Of a stretch of 64,000 bases of DNA, positions 10,986-21,575 are shown piece after piece (position 1 is the stretch's first letter; every line of letters starts with the position of its first letter). Below the pieces are notes generated by a model. That model was not told the DNA's origin. It worked only from the letters and a program-made list of their open reading frames with translations, and did no database searches. The DNA comes from Miscanthus floridulus (lineage: Eukaryota; Streptophyta; Magnoliopsida; Poales; Poaceae). The DNA lies in assembly GCF_019320115.1 (NCBI RefSeq), contig NC_089591.1, positions 21,864,502 to 21,928,501 of the forward strand, read 5' to 3'. The translations under genes and the position numbers were made by a program.

Positions 10986-13900
10986 TTAGACAAAAAAATC
11001 ATCATCAGAATCTCCTCCCAGAGTACTAAATGGAGGGATGACACCGTCATTAATGTAAGTGTCATCTAGGTCTTCGTCTTCATCAAACAGGTCATCGTGC
11101 TCAGGTTCAGGCATGGCTGTTGCAATAGCATGCTCAATAACAGAAGCATCAACAGTAGCCCCATCAAGGCCAGACCTATTCCAAGCTGTGACATCTTCAT
11201 TTTGTTGTTGAACATTCATATCTTCCATTCCTACAACAACTGAGTCCAGATCGAGCTCGCCCATATTGTCAATGCCTTCTGCTTCAGGCATGGCAAAGAG
11301 ATTTCTAGGCTGCACTCTAAGGACAGTGCACCAATCTGGTTTCTTTATGTTTCTCGCATAAAAGACTTGCTCGGCTTGTGTGCTTAGGATGTAAGGTTCA
11401 TCTGAATACCTAAACCGTGTGATATCAATATCGATGACCCCATATTTATCCTTATTGTACCCTCTCGATCTGCTACTACTAGCTGCAGGGACATCAAACC
11501 ATACACAGTGGAACAACATGACTTCCTTGTCACCATGAAAATCAAGGCAAATGATTTTCTTCAGCACACCATACCAGCCCATGTTTCCTGTATTTGCATC
11601 GCCCTTCACGAATACACCACTATTTTGAGTAGTTAAGCAGTTCTCTATGGAAGAGACCCAAAAAAGGAAGCCATTTATGAAACACCTGTTGAACACACGA
11701 GCCCGAGGGTCTAGACCACGAGATAGATAATAAATCATGTCATCAATTTTCCCTTGTGCACGCAATGTGCTGATCTGCATTTAATCATTTTAAAAATATA
11801 TTAGGGACTAATAAACCGACAAAGTGGCTAGCTATTATTACGGACTAATAAATTTACAAGAAGCATGTGGAAACTATAGAAATAAAATATGGATAAATAT
11901 ATTAGGGACGACTCACTTTACGCTCAAACCATGATACAAACTCCTCCTTGTGTCTTTTATCAACATGTCTTGAGCTAATTTTCTTCAGCTCATCCATATG
12001 CTCGCTATCCACAACAATTGAAAATACGTTCATTAGTTACATATATATTTTAAACATTCATGACCACCATAAAAAAACAATTTAAAATATAGCTTACTTT
12101 ATCCATGGAGTGACCTCGTCACAGTTGGTTAATATGTAATGCCTCATCCTATGCATTTCAATATCAGAAACTATCTCGAGAGTACTTCCTTTCCTACTGT
12201 AGTCAAGGCTCCCAAATATAATTAGCCTAGATTGTGGTTCACTAGCAGCGGCGCTTTCATGATGCTCTGGACGATTAAGCTTGGTACTAATATTTTCAAA
12301 AAAACGAGAGCAAAATGTGAGGCACTCCTCAGATATATACCCCTCTGCAATTGAACCTTCAGGGCGCGCTTTGTTCTTCACATATCCTTTAAGAGTACGA
12401 AGGTACCTCTCAACTGGATACATCCATCTATAACAAACCGGGCCTCCAAGTCTAGCTTCGTCAGCAAGATGAACTGGTAAGTGCATCATAATATCAAAAA
12501 AAGCCGGTGGAAAAATCATCTCCAGCCGACAAAGGGTCTCCCTAATTGAAGTGATCAGTTTTTCAATTTCTGAAAACTCCAGCTCCTTTGAACACAGTGA
12601 GTTAAAGAACCTACTTAGCTCCATCAATGGGGTCACCACATCTTCAGGCAATATGTTGCGCACCACTAAAGGCAAAAGTTTTTGCAAGATTACGTGTAGG
12701 TCATGAGTTTTAAGTCCAGAAAGCTTGCAACCATTGACGTCCACACATCTCCGAATATTTGCGGCATAACCATCAGGGAACTTGACGCCATGTAAAAATT
12801 TGCACAAAATTTCCTTGTCATCCTTACCTAGAGAATACAGCGCTGGTGGCAAGGTGTACTTACCCTTTTCGAGCACTGGATGTTGATCTGGCCTTATACC
12901 AAAATGTTGCATATCAAGTCGAGCCTTCTCACTGTCCTTGCATTTACCTTGTAACTCCAACAAAGTCCCAAGTAAGCTCTCACATATGTTCTTCTCTATA
13001 TGCATGACATCCAAATTATGTCGTACTAGCAATGATTTCCAGTAAGGAAGCTGAAAGAAAATACTCTTCTTCCTCCAGTTGTGCCACCTATTTTCTTCGT
13101 CACGTTGCTTCCTTTTCCTTGTATCCTTTCCAAAAGTCACTTGCTGGAAACTTTCATAGTCCCGCAGCACCTGGTCACCACTGAGCGGCACTGGAGCTTC
13201 CCTAGTTTCAGCCTTGTTATTGAAGCTCGTCTTGTTCCTTCACCACTTATGGTTCATGGGCAGAAATCGGCGATGTCCCAAGTAGCAATGCTTTGAGCCA
13301 TGTTTTAACCACAAGTAATCAATATGCTTGTGACAATAAGGACAAGCAAACTTACCTTTTGTGCTCCAACCAGATAACATCGCATATGCGGGGAAATCAT
13401 TAATTGTCCACAGCAGAATTGCATGTAGAGTAAAATTCTTCTTCTCCTTCTCATCCCATGTTAAAACTCCATTAACCCATAGATCATGTAGCTCATCGAT
13501 CAGAGGTTGCAAATATACATCAATGTTCACTCCAGGAGATTTAGGCCCAGGTATCAACATCGACATCATCCAATAAGGTTGTTTCAAACACAGCCAAGGA
13601 GGCAGGTTATAAGGAATCAGTATCACGGGCCAACAAGTGTAATTAACATTCAACATCCCAAACGGATTGAAGCCATCAGATGCAAGTCCCAGTCTAACAT
13701 TACGTGGATCACAATCAAACCACTTATACCTGTCATTCATGTGCTTCCACGCCAATGAGTCTGCTGGATGCCGCATTTTCCCATCACTAACCAATTCTTC
13801 CTTGTGCCACCGCATCAATGATGATGTTTCCTTTGACATATATAATCTTTGCAATCGAGGAGTAAGTGGAAAATACCTTAGAACTTTGCAAGGAGTGCGC

Positions 13901-14658
13901 TTCTTTGCTCCACCACTTCCGCTAGACTCGCCAATCTCATCAGAATTTGTGTCGTCTTTCTTCCACCTACTCTCACCACATGTTGGACACGTGTCCATAT
14001 TAGCCAACGACCCACGAAATAACATGCAGTCATTCACACAAGCATCGATCTTAATGTATGTGAGGCCAAGGTCGTGGATAATCTTCTGTGCTTTCTTGAT
14101 AGTGTCTGGGATACAATGTCCTGGGGGGAGCGTATCTCTCCATAGGCTAAGTGTTTGCTCTGCGTTCTCCTTACTCCATCCACCCATGCACTTAAGCTGA
14201 AAGAGCTTGACCAAGAATGATATCTTGGTAAGCTGTGAGCCTGGCCACAACTCTTGTTGCGCATCTTTCAACAAATCAAAGAATTTCTTTGCACTCTCAC
14301 AAGGCTCTTCATTGGTATTGCCACTGGTCGCACCCCTAATTAATGCGGACAACAAATTGTTGGCGGATGATGCATCATCTGGTGGGCCTACATTCAGATC
14401 CCTATCATCATTCAAAAATATGCCAGCGTTACCTTTCCCTTTGACAAAGTTCTCATCAAACCCTTTAATTAGCAAGTCCATTTGAACCTCGGATTTTGTT
14501 TTGTACACAACTCCACGACACCTTGAACATGGACACGGTGCAGTTTCTGATGCATAGGTGCCTTCAAAAATAGTATCAATAAATTTCTCGAGTCCTGCTT
14601 GCCACTCATCGGTTGACCGAGACAACAGCATCCAACTCCAATCATCATCATGTGCCAT
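10986..14658 (-). CDS. CACTA-2 TNPD (TNP2-like) transposase, three exons, one premature stop
   Basis: TNPD is the catalytic transposase of CACTA elements. Exons are 14658-12098, 12004-11917 (after GGATAG, before GTGAGT) and 11774-10986 (after ATGCAG). Their lengths (2561, 88, 789) sum to a multiple of three and the frame is kept across both junctions, giving about 1,145 residues. The order matches the family: an N-terminal transposase-associated domain with a cysteine cluster (CPCSRC), then Transposase_21 (CPTCGESRW, ASDGFNPFGMLNV, FACPYCHKHIDYLWLKHG), DUF4218 (FPPAFFDIMMHLPVHL, KNKARPEGSIAEGYI), then DUF4216 (MGWYGVLKKIICLDF, EQVFYARN) and an acidic tail. The only break is TGA at 13240-13242, right after FLPMNHKW, plausibly from CGA by a CpG transition. 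The spliced introns and otherwise open frame suggest recent activity. Confidence 0.9.
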
Positions 14659-15587
14659 TAATTATATCTTCCAAATGTCACAAGGCTTTCCTGCAGCACG
14701 TTAATTGAAGGGATCACGACATTATAAACTATATCAGAGATAGGGAAAAGGCAATGATGAAAGATCTTGCAATAATGCATGCATACAGGCCCGGTCCTGT
14801 CAATCTGATGACCTAGAGCGAAGCTTAAAAAAATGAGCCCTTTACTATATTACTATATAATACAAAAAATAAACTTTAATGCATCGAAAGGGAATTTTTA
14901 TCAAACAAATTACAAATATTATCTTAAAAAAGGAACATGAAAAAATATGTTGTACTAGATTCAACATTAAAATCACAATTCAATAAATTACCTAGTTGAG
15001 AACTTGATATAATGATTATCCCCTAATAAATAGTCTCAACTCTCGTAACACAATGCCCTAACTACACGTATGCACTCTGAAGAATAAAAATTGGAGGTAA
15101 AGATAATTGAATATTGATTAAATATATAATTGCCATAGATGATACATCAAGATTAACAAAGGAACTTGGGAGCAATTTGTCAAACAAAGATTGAACTAGA
15201 GCACCTGATTGATGTGTGAACTCGACGACTCGCTTCGACGTACTCGTCACTCGCGTCGACGTACTCCTGTAGACGTGGCTTTCGGCTAAGTGTCTAGCTG
15301 TCGATAAGGTCGCGTAGAGCGGTGAGGACACGAGCAACCCAGCGGCACCGGCGACAGGGACACCAGCGGCTGCAGGGAGAAGCCACGCGCGACGACGCCT
15401 GGGGACAGAGCCAGCTGCGACGACGCCTTGGAAAGAGAAAGCCACGATGCCTACACGAAAGTCGATCGTGCACATATACGTATACTACTATATACCAGAT
15501 CCGATCCTCTTTCAATACAAAACGGGTTCTACGTTATTTTGTATTTTGTATATGTTCCTTTGACTACCAATGACACAAACATAAATA

Positions 15588-15660
15588 TGGTGTAGTGGTA
15601 AGCACGTCTTCAGGACTCTAAAGTCCCAGGTTCGAATCCTGGTGGTGATTTTTTATTTAA
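15588..15660 (+). repeat. tRNA-like module with perfect B box
   Basis: GGTGTAGTGGTAAGCAC (A-box-like) is followed by CCCAGGTTCGAATCCTGG, which contains a perfect B box GGTTCGAATCC and forms a five-base-pair T arm. A run of six T follows at once, then a longer T tract. The anticodon arm does not pair properly and there is no acceptor stem, so I do not call a functional tRNA. It may recruit Pol III. Confidence 0.55.
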
Positions 15661-16414
15661 TTTTTTTTTACTTAACCATTGTGCTGGACGTCTCTGTATC
15701 CTCCTCCTCCGCTTCATTTCGATCATGGAGGGATATACAGCTTGCAAGTACCGATCCGATCTTGAGCGCGGAGCATGTCGGCAAACTCGATCTTTGCGTG
15801 TGCCGCATGATATGGATTGGCAGATTTGCCAAGGAAAATAAAGCATATACGTATACATGCGTCGGATAAAGAGAATTTGTCCTACCTTCTTTGCTTCTTG
15901 TTGCCGTACGTATATACAGTCTGACGACAAGCAAAAGCAACCCATCAAAACAACCAATCAAATAACGACCCCATACATCTTCATTCTTTTATTTTTTTTT
16001 AATTGAGAGAAAAAAGGGAAAGGCTAGCGTCCGGACGTCTGCACAGGCGCTAGCATCCAGACGATCGCGTGTCCCGTGTTTGCTCCGTGTCCCACACCCA
16101 CTTCCGTGGAGCCCGGCCGCGGCGTATGCAGGTAACCAAACGCGCCCTTAGGTATTGCAACGATTTAGTCTTCAGTTGCTATATGTAGAATCTTTTTGCA
16201 ACACAAGAGACTATCTCGCACGCCAAGGAAGGACCGGATGGTGCTCGCTCTCCTTATCTCGTCGATGATCAGGAAGGAACTAGGGCACCAATATGCCGTA
16301 GTCGCTGCAGGGAATTCAAGGGCCGTGACGACTACAGCCGTAGGGAAGGGGCGCCGCGACGACAAAGGCTTCAGGGAGGCCTTGACACGCTAGCTGCTAG
16401 TGCTGGCTGTGGGG

Positions 16415-16452
16415 GATAAAGGGGGGGGCGGTGGGGGGGGGGGCTCCACCAC
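16415..16452 (+). other. Poly-G tract
   Basis: Runs of eight and ten G separated by CGGT form a strong candidate G-quadruplex on the plus strand, inside the CACTA-2 5' region. Such a tract is also prone to sequencing or assembly error in run length. Confidence 0.5.
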
Positions 16453-16625
16453 GTTCTTTGCAAGGAGACAACGCGTGGGGAAGAAGAGAGGCCGCGGGAG
16501 AGAAGGAGCCGCGACAGGAGCTACAAGCCGCGACCTCTACGTGATATGTAAATTTAGATTAGATCATTTTTCCAATATAACTGCTCAACATTAATTAATA
16601 TAGGGAACTATCACTATTACTAACA

Positions 16626-16712
16626 CAAACATAGACGTAGCCTAGTGGTGGGATCGTAATTTCAAGACCAAGAGGTCTCAGGTTCGAAACCCATATTGTT
16701 GTCATTTTTTTT
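16626..16712 (+). repeat. tRNA-like module in CACTA-2
   Basis: GTAGCCTAGTGGTGGGATCG resembles an A box, and CAGGTTCGAAACCCA about 45 bases later is a near-perfect B box, followed by a run of eight T. It shares the AACATA-G-GTAG lead-in with the module at 15588, so the two are probably related copies. Confidence 0.5.
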
Positions 16713-16744
16713 AAAAAAAAATTATGCAACCATTAAAGTGGAAA

Positions 16745-17254
16745 GGCTTAGGTATTGCAACAATGTAATTTTTCGTTGCTATATTATAACCTTTTGGCAA
16801 TGAACGAAACTGCTACATACAACGAAACCATAATCGTTGCAACCTTAGTGATTGCAACGAACTATTTTTTTCGTTGCTATATGTACCAATTTTTTGCAAC
16901 GCAAGCGACTATTAAATACAACGGAACATATTCGTGGCGATATAGATGGGCTATTGCAACCATAAAGTAAAGAGTTGCAATATCACCTTAGTATTGCAAC
17001 GAAAATAAACTTGCCCGCAACACAAATCAAATCGTGGCAACATTAATCACTTATTGCAACCGTTCAATAATTTGTTGTGATAACACTTACTTTTTGCAAC
17101 GATCTCCACACTTATGGCCACAAAACAATCTTCATGGCAAAAAACCAATCTATCGCAACCAAAAGTGAAAATCGTTGTGATAACAACGCTTGTTGCAACG
17201 AAACCAAGTTGTTGCGACAAAAAAGCGTGGTATAAGGGTCAAAAGTTAGTAGTG
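16745..17254. repeat. CACTA-2 5' subterminal array
   Basis: Motifs of the type TATTGCAACG and CGTTGC(A/T)A recur about every 20-40 bases in both orientations up to the terminal inverted repeat. They match the array at the other end of the element, which supports pairing these two ends. Confidence 0.85.
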
Positions 17255-17257
17255 ACC

Positions 17258-17849
17258 GCCCCACGTCGGAGCACTCCCCACGCTGTCCACTGCTAGACGT
17301 CAGAGCACCGCCGAGGCCTTTAGGAGCACATGCGGACAGCTGCTTTCCCACCCCTACGGTGAGTGCGTGGCTCACTGCCCGCTAAGTGTTTGATGAAATA
17401 CCCCACGGTTGTTGTCTTCCCATTAGCAGCCGATTCCTATTCGATTGAGTTACATTCTGTTTCTCCTTGGTTTAGCTATAGGTAGAGTGTCAATTGATGG
17501 ATTCTTGTCAATTCTGTACATGTATAATCGCTATAGGTAGAGTGTCAATTGATTTTGATGGAATGTATAGCATGGTTAAAAAAAGGCATCTATAGATGTT
17601 TGTTCCAGAAAAAAAAATTAAAAACAACTTTTAAATTTGGCTCGGCAGCAGCAGCCAGTATGATTACTAAACCACATTGATCTCTAAATAATAGACAGTC
17701 CAATTATTGAGGTTATTTTTTTATCATGTCAAAGATAAAGAACATTAAATAGATTTAGTTTGGCCATATAACTTGAATAATAACTCTTGTTCAGTGAGTT
17801 ACCATTACCACTTACGACATGTCTAATTTACTTAAATGTATAGGCAACT
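17258..17849 (+). other. CACTA-1 gene leader and first intron, right of the CACTA-2 insertion
   Basis: The first 100 bases continue the C-rich leader seen before 5120. A plausible donor (GGTGAGTGCG) lies near 17358 and an acceptor (TATAG) at about 17839-17843, just before the ATG at 17850. The sequence between is AT-rich and contains a 20-base repeat (TATAGGTAGAGTGTCAATTG) at about 17477 and 17533. No other gene was seen. Confidence 0.5.
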
Positions 17850-18725
17850 ATGGCATGGTATGTAGTGCATGTTGGTCACATGCCTAGGATTTATCGAACC
17901 TGGGAAGATTGCTATGCTCAAGTCAATCGCTACACATGGCATGGAAGACCTAAAAAAGAGATTGATTGCTGTTTTCAACGAATTCACGATGAAGAAGAAA
18001 ACCCACATACTTGTAGCCTACAACTACGAGTATGTGTTCTTGGCTTTTAATTTTATGCTTCTTTTTTTGTTAAGATTATTTGATAATTAGGATTTTGTGA
18101 TTGCAGCAACCATTTCGTCTTCATTTGTGTTAATCTTGCTAAAAATCTGCTCGAGGTGTGGGACTCGAAGAAAAAACCATTTCATTATCTCGATGCATCG
18201 GTGGCAGTGCTGAATTAGAAAGTGATCCTAATAACTATTATTTTCTAATCACACATACCGCTTTCTAATGTTTCTCCTTTTAATGTTGCTCAGTGTCCGA
18301 AGAAGATATATTGGTGGGACGCTGGTCCCATTCAAGGTTGTCGAAATGGAGGGGAAGTACCTATCACAGCCGGTGGGAAACAATGAATGCGGGTTTTATG
18401 TAATGTGGGCAATGCTTCGCTACATTGGCGGAAAATCGGAAGAAGCCGATAAGTTGGTGTGTATAATCCCCATTTCATTTATGTCTGTTAATAATTCAAC
18501 AAAATGATTTACTGTTCCTCTTTGGATATCATGTTTTTTGAACGACGGCGCAAGAAATATAAGCACGAAAGGCTGCTAGACATGGAGATCGTCGCACTAC
18601 AATCGGAGCTGGCAAAATTCATCTTAGCCGAAGGTATTGGACAAAGATGGAGTATTTTCCATTGCATCATCCGTGAAGTACAAAGGACCCAATATGGCCT
18701 AGAGCGGCTCGCCAAATTATTGTAA
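17850..18725 (+). pseudogene. Cauli_VI-like segment joined to Ulp1-type (C48) cysteine protease, decayed
   Basis: Two recognisable domains lie on one strand. The first exon opens with MAWYVVHVGHMPRIY then RTWEDCYAQV, which matches the Cauli_VI/RNase H1 N-terminal fold. The next frame of the same exon continues with MEDLKKRLIAVFNEF and THILVAYNY. Across a GTATGT...TTGCAG intron this joins NHFVFICVNL, with the histidine expected for Ulp1 proteases, and LLEVWDSKKK. A further exon has QPVGNNECGFYVMWAMLRY, holding the catalytic Gln and Cys of C48 peptidases, and a last exon (to the stop near 18723) resembles the C48 C-terminus. The switch from Cauli_VI to Ulp1 frame near 17935 requires a frameshift, so I call it broken. 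Ulp1-like genes carried by plant DNA transposons are known; this pairing with Cauli_VI is, as far as I know, uncommon. Confidence 0.65.
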
Positions 18726-19300
18726 GAAGTTCAAGAAGCATGTGTGAAGTGCATAATCCGTGAAGTACAAGGACCAATATGTGTGAAGCCCATATATCCC
18801 ATTTAAAGAGTTTTAAAATTCAAATTATATTCAGTTTTTTATCATGCCAACATCATGAAACCAAAAACCACTATAAATTTGAACCAAGGTTTAATTGAAA
18901 AGTTGGTAGTTATAATAGTTGACAGGCTTTTCAAAAGGGAGAACTGTTTCGTAGTAGCTACATTGATTGTTGAAAATTGTGTTCAGACAATAGTTGAGGG
19001 TTGTAAGTTGAACTTTTCTCTAATAATGTCCATGTATGTAACAAATTAAAGTAGATTGCGCATCACAACAACTATACAAATAGAAGCAGGTTAGCAAACT
19101 GACCTAGTATTCATGATGAATTTTGTTAAGGATTCATGTGCTTGTTTACTGCAGAGCTTCTGAACCATGACGACAAACATTATGTTTAAGAGTTCTGTGG
19201 GTTCTACTTTATTATGAATATTATTTGTTTCCAATTAAGTATAAATTATTGTTTACCATGCAATAATAGCAAGGTTTATATATACTGTGTACGTACTTGA
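18726..19300. other. Interval between the Ulp1-type gene and CACTA-3, no gene seen
   Basis: AT-rich sequence without long open frames or recognised repeats. It may be the 3' flank of the CACTA-1 gene or host DNA; the right end of CACTA-1 was not found. Confidence 0.4.
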
Positions 19301-19544
19301 CACTAGTAGAGAAACTAGCTGTACTCCTGATTCGCAACCCCCTTCAGTCCCTGGTTTTAGAACCGGGAGCACGAATCCGGGACTAAAGGGCCCCTCCTTT
19401 AGTCCCGGTTTCGCGCCCGGGACTAAAGGTTCCACCTTTAGTCCCGGATGATAATACCAACCGGGGCTAAAGAGGCCTCTCAGGCCTGACCATGTAGACC
19501 TGACCCTTTAGTCCCGGTTGATAATACTAACCGGGACTAAAGGT

Positions 19545-19785
19545 TTTTTTTTCTTTTTTTTGTTTTTATTTCTATTTTCCTTTTTTTTCTATTTTCACGC
19601 TTCTACTAGGTTTTTTTTGTTTCTATTTCTATTTTCCTTTTTTTCTATTTTCACGTTGCTACCAGTTTTTTTTGTTTCTATTTCTATTTTCCTTTTTTTC
19701 TATTTTCACGCTGCTACCAAACTAAAGGTTTTCTTTTTTTGTTTCTATTTCTATTTTCTTTTTTTCTATTTTTAATTGATGATTC
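19545..19785. repeat. T-rich tandem repeat, about four units of about 65 bp
   Basis: Units of the type TTTGTTTCTATTTCTATTTT followed by TCACGCTGCTACCA recur four times inside CACTA-3. Open frames here encode only Phe/Leu/Ser runs and are not genes. Confidence 0.8.
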
Positions 19786-20089
19786 ATTTTGGTTTTTGAA
19801 TACGCATTCTACGCTGCTAGAATATACGTACGTTTATAATGTTCAACATTTTGTATAAACTATAGTATGAAGGACCTTAGTCAAGGATGAGCGGTACAAT
19901 CCTATAGAGCAGATCCTGTTCAAGTTCATGCTGCATGGTTCGATAGCTGAGCTTTTAAGTTAGCTTTCACTCTTCTGAGCAAGCGAGGTGGTGCTAATAG
20001 GTGGGACTGGCCAGCAATTCCAGCATATTGCATACTGGGCCGCTCCATTATGGTATATGCTCTCTCCTATATGTGGGCTTTAGGTCGAG

Positions 20090-20600
20090 CCGGCCCACCT
20101 TTAGTCCCGGCTCGTAATACCAGCCGGGACTAATTGATTTGGTCGTGTTCAAATCAATTGATTTCCTACGTACAATACCAGTCCTCGATGGTCAGCCGGG
20201 ACTAATTGATTTCCTACGTACTAGTGTAGCAGCTAGCTAGCAGTCCTCGATGCTCAGCTGGGATCAGCCGGGACTAATTGATTTCCTACGTACTAGTGTA
20301 GCAGCTAGCTAGCAGTCCTCGATGGTCACCCGGGATCAGCCGGGACTAATTGATTTCCTTCGTACTAGTGTAGCAGCTAGCTAGCAGAGAGACCGACTGT
20401 TTTGTTGGCTTACATGTACTGACGGTAAACGCCCGGGACTAAAGGTCCTTTAATCCCGGCTCGTAATATCAGCCGGAACTAATTGATTTGGTCGTGTTCA
20501 AATCAATTGATTTCCTACGTACAATACCAGTCCTCGATGGTCAGCCGGGACTTATTGATTTCCAACGTACTAGTGTAGCAGCTAGCTAGCTAGCTAATGT
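20090..20600. repeat. CACTA-3 internal tandem units
   Basis: A unit of roughly 65-70 bp with AGTCCTCGATGGTCAGCCGG, GATTTCCTACGTACTAGTGT and AGCAGCTAGCTAGCA is repeated four times or more. A longer block (TCCCGGCTCGTAATA to CAGTCCTCGATGG) at about 20105 recurs at about 20455. No coding content. Confidence 0.75.
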
Positions 20601-21091
20601 AGCAGCTACTCCTACGTACTAGTGTCTCGATCGACTCGCTCCCGTACACATACGCCCAGCTCGCTCCCGGATGGACGCGGGAAAGAACATACACACGTAC
20701 TAGTTAATAATAATACTCGCTCTGAGCCGTCACGTGGCCGGCACTCCACAGAGCTCAATCGGTTGGAGACCTTTAGTCCCGGTTGGAGACAGCAACCGGG
20801 ACTAAAGGTCCCTTTCTAATCTCGGACGGAGCCTCCAGCCGGAAGTAGTCTTTTACTTTCGGTTGGAGGGACCAGCCAGAGTAAAAGTTAACCTTTAGTC
20901 CCGTTTGGTAGCTTCAATCGGGACTAAAAGTCCCCTGCAATAAAAGCCTGCCACAGTAGCCGTTGGGCAGGACCTTTAGTCCCGGTTGGAGCTACCAACC
21001 GGTACTAAAGGTTTCTCTAGTCCCGGGTGCGAAAAATACCGGGACTAAAGCCAAATTTCGAAGTGGATCAAAAGTCGTTTCTCTACTAGTG

Positions 21092-21575
21092 TGAAGAATT
21101 TAAATATAAAACTTATTCAATCTTTTTTGTGAGAGTTGAAATGTATTAATAACTAACACTATTTTATATTGTTGTAAATGGATGCGATATAGTTCTATTA
21201 TTGGATGCAAACATGGCTTCAGCATAATAGGCAGTAGTATACATGTCCCAGTTGACTTCTTCGAAATAAATCTTTTATTTTAGTATTCTCCATGTTTTCG
21301 GGTAAACATTCTGAAAAGCAATAGTTTGGGATGGAGGGAGTAACATTTATTTGGCGGCAGACAACCTAGGACACCACGCAAGAGGCGGCCACACGAGCTC
21401 GCGCTGCGCCATGCAAATCACACGTATGTACTCGATTATACCAATCACAAACATACAATACATGCGTACGTACGCTGATACGGCGGCGGCAGGCAGACCT
21501 CCCAGCACCGGTCCGACGAGCTAGTGTGGGTGAAGGCACAGCCGCAGCAAGCTAGCGTCGCCACGAAGACCATCA
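21092..21575. other. Host flank downstream of the FPF1-like gene, with a Stowaway-like end
   Basis: Mostly AT-rich sequence without a gene. At 21325-21342, TTTGGGATGGAGGGAGTA matches the terminal sequence typical of Stowaway/Tc1-mariner MITEs, followed by the TA target dinucleotide. The matching left terminus was not found, so the element is truncated or diverged. The 3' untranslated region of the minus-strand gene should lie in the right part. Confidence 0.45.

Larger units (their letters stand above)
14659..16744 (-). other. CACTA-2 5' non-coding region with GC-rich leader and inserted fragments
   Basis: This lies between the TNPD start and the 5' subterminal array. A GC-rich block at about 15200-15480 may be leader or an untranslated exon. 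At 14787-14823 the sequence CAGGCCCGGTCCTG followed by TAGAGCGAA resembles an hAT-family terminus, but no partner end was found. Around 16023-16075 a pair of GCTAGC-containing direct half-repeats (GGCTAGCGTCCGGACG and GCGCTAGCATCCAGACG) looks like a fragment of another DNA transposon. No gene was recognised. Confidence 0.4.
5121..17254 (-). mobile_element. CACTA-2: near-complete En/Spm-type DNA transposon, 12.1 kb
   Basis: Both ends are visible. The left end reads CACTACAAACTTCTAA, and the reverse complement of the right end reads CACTACTAACTTTTGA; both continue to CCCTT. The flanking trinucleotide is ACC on both sides (5118-5120 and 17255-17257), the 3-bp target duplication expected of CACTA elements. 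Both ends carry arrays of TTGCAACG/TTGCCACG motifs. Coding runs on the minus strand: TNPD (14658 to 10986), then TNPA-like exons (10804 to 7265). The element is therefore oriented with its 5' end at 17254. It interrupts the leader of the older CACTA-1 gene. Confidence 0.95.
19301..21091. mobile_element. CACTA-3: non-autonomous CACTA element, 1.8 kb
   Basis: The left end reads CACTAGTAGAGAAAC and the reverse complement of the right end is identical over those 15 bases. TGA flanks both sides (19298-19300 and 21092-21094), giving the 3-bp duplication. Both halves are filled with CTTTAGTCCCGGTT / CCGGGACTAAAGG motifs in both orientations, a well-known grass CACTA subterminal motif. No transposase sequence is present, so movement would need a related autonomous element. 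It lies 485 bp from the stop codon of the FPF1-like gene, on its 3' side. Confidence 0.95.

Noticed and set aside
10726..10989. Plus-strand ORF of 87 residues with a QQEHTHSEQQEQ stretch
   Set aside because: It is the reverse of a confirmed TNPA exon and of short direct repeats (ACACACAGCGAGCAGCAAGA). No splice or family support exists on the plus strand.
14787..14823. Complete hAT element
   Set aside because: Only one terminus-like sequence was found, without a partner end, an 8-bp duplication or transposase.
15588..15660. Functional tRNA gene
   Set aside because: The T arm and B box are good, but the anticodon arm does not pair and no acceptor stem flanks it. It sits inside a transposon beside a related degraded copy.
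17850..18050. Endogenous caulimovirus fragment because of the Cauli_VI-like segment
   Set aside because: Only this one domain resembles the viral protein, the same domain occurs in cellular RNase H1, and no other viral genes are nearby. It is followed by a Ulp1-type protease.
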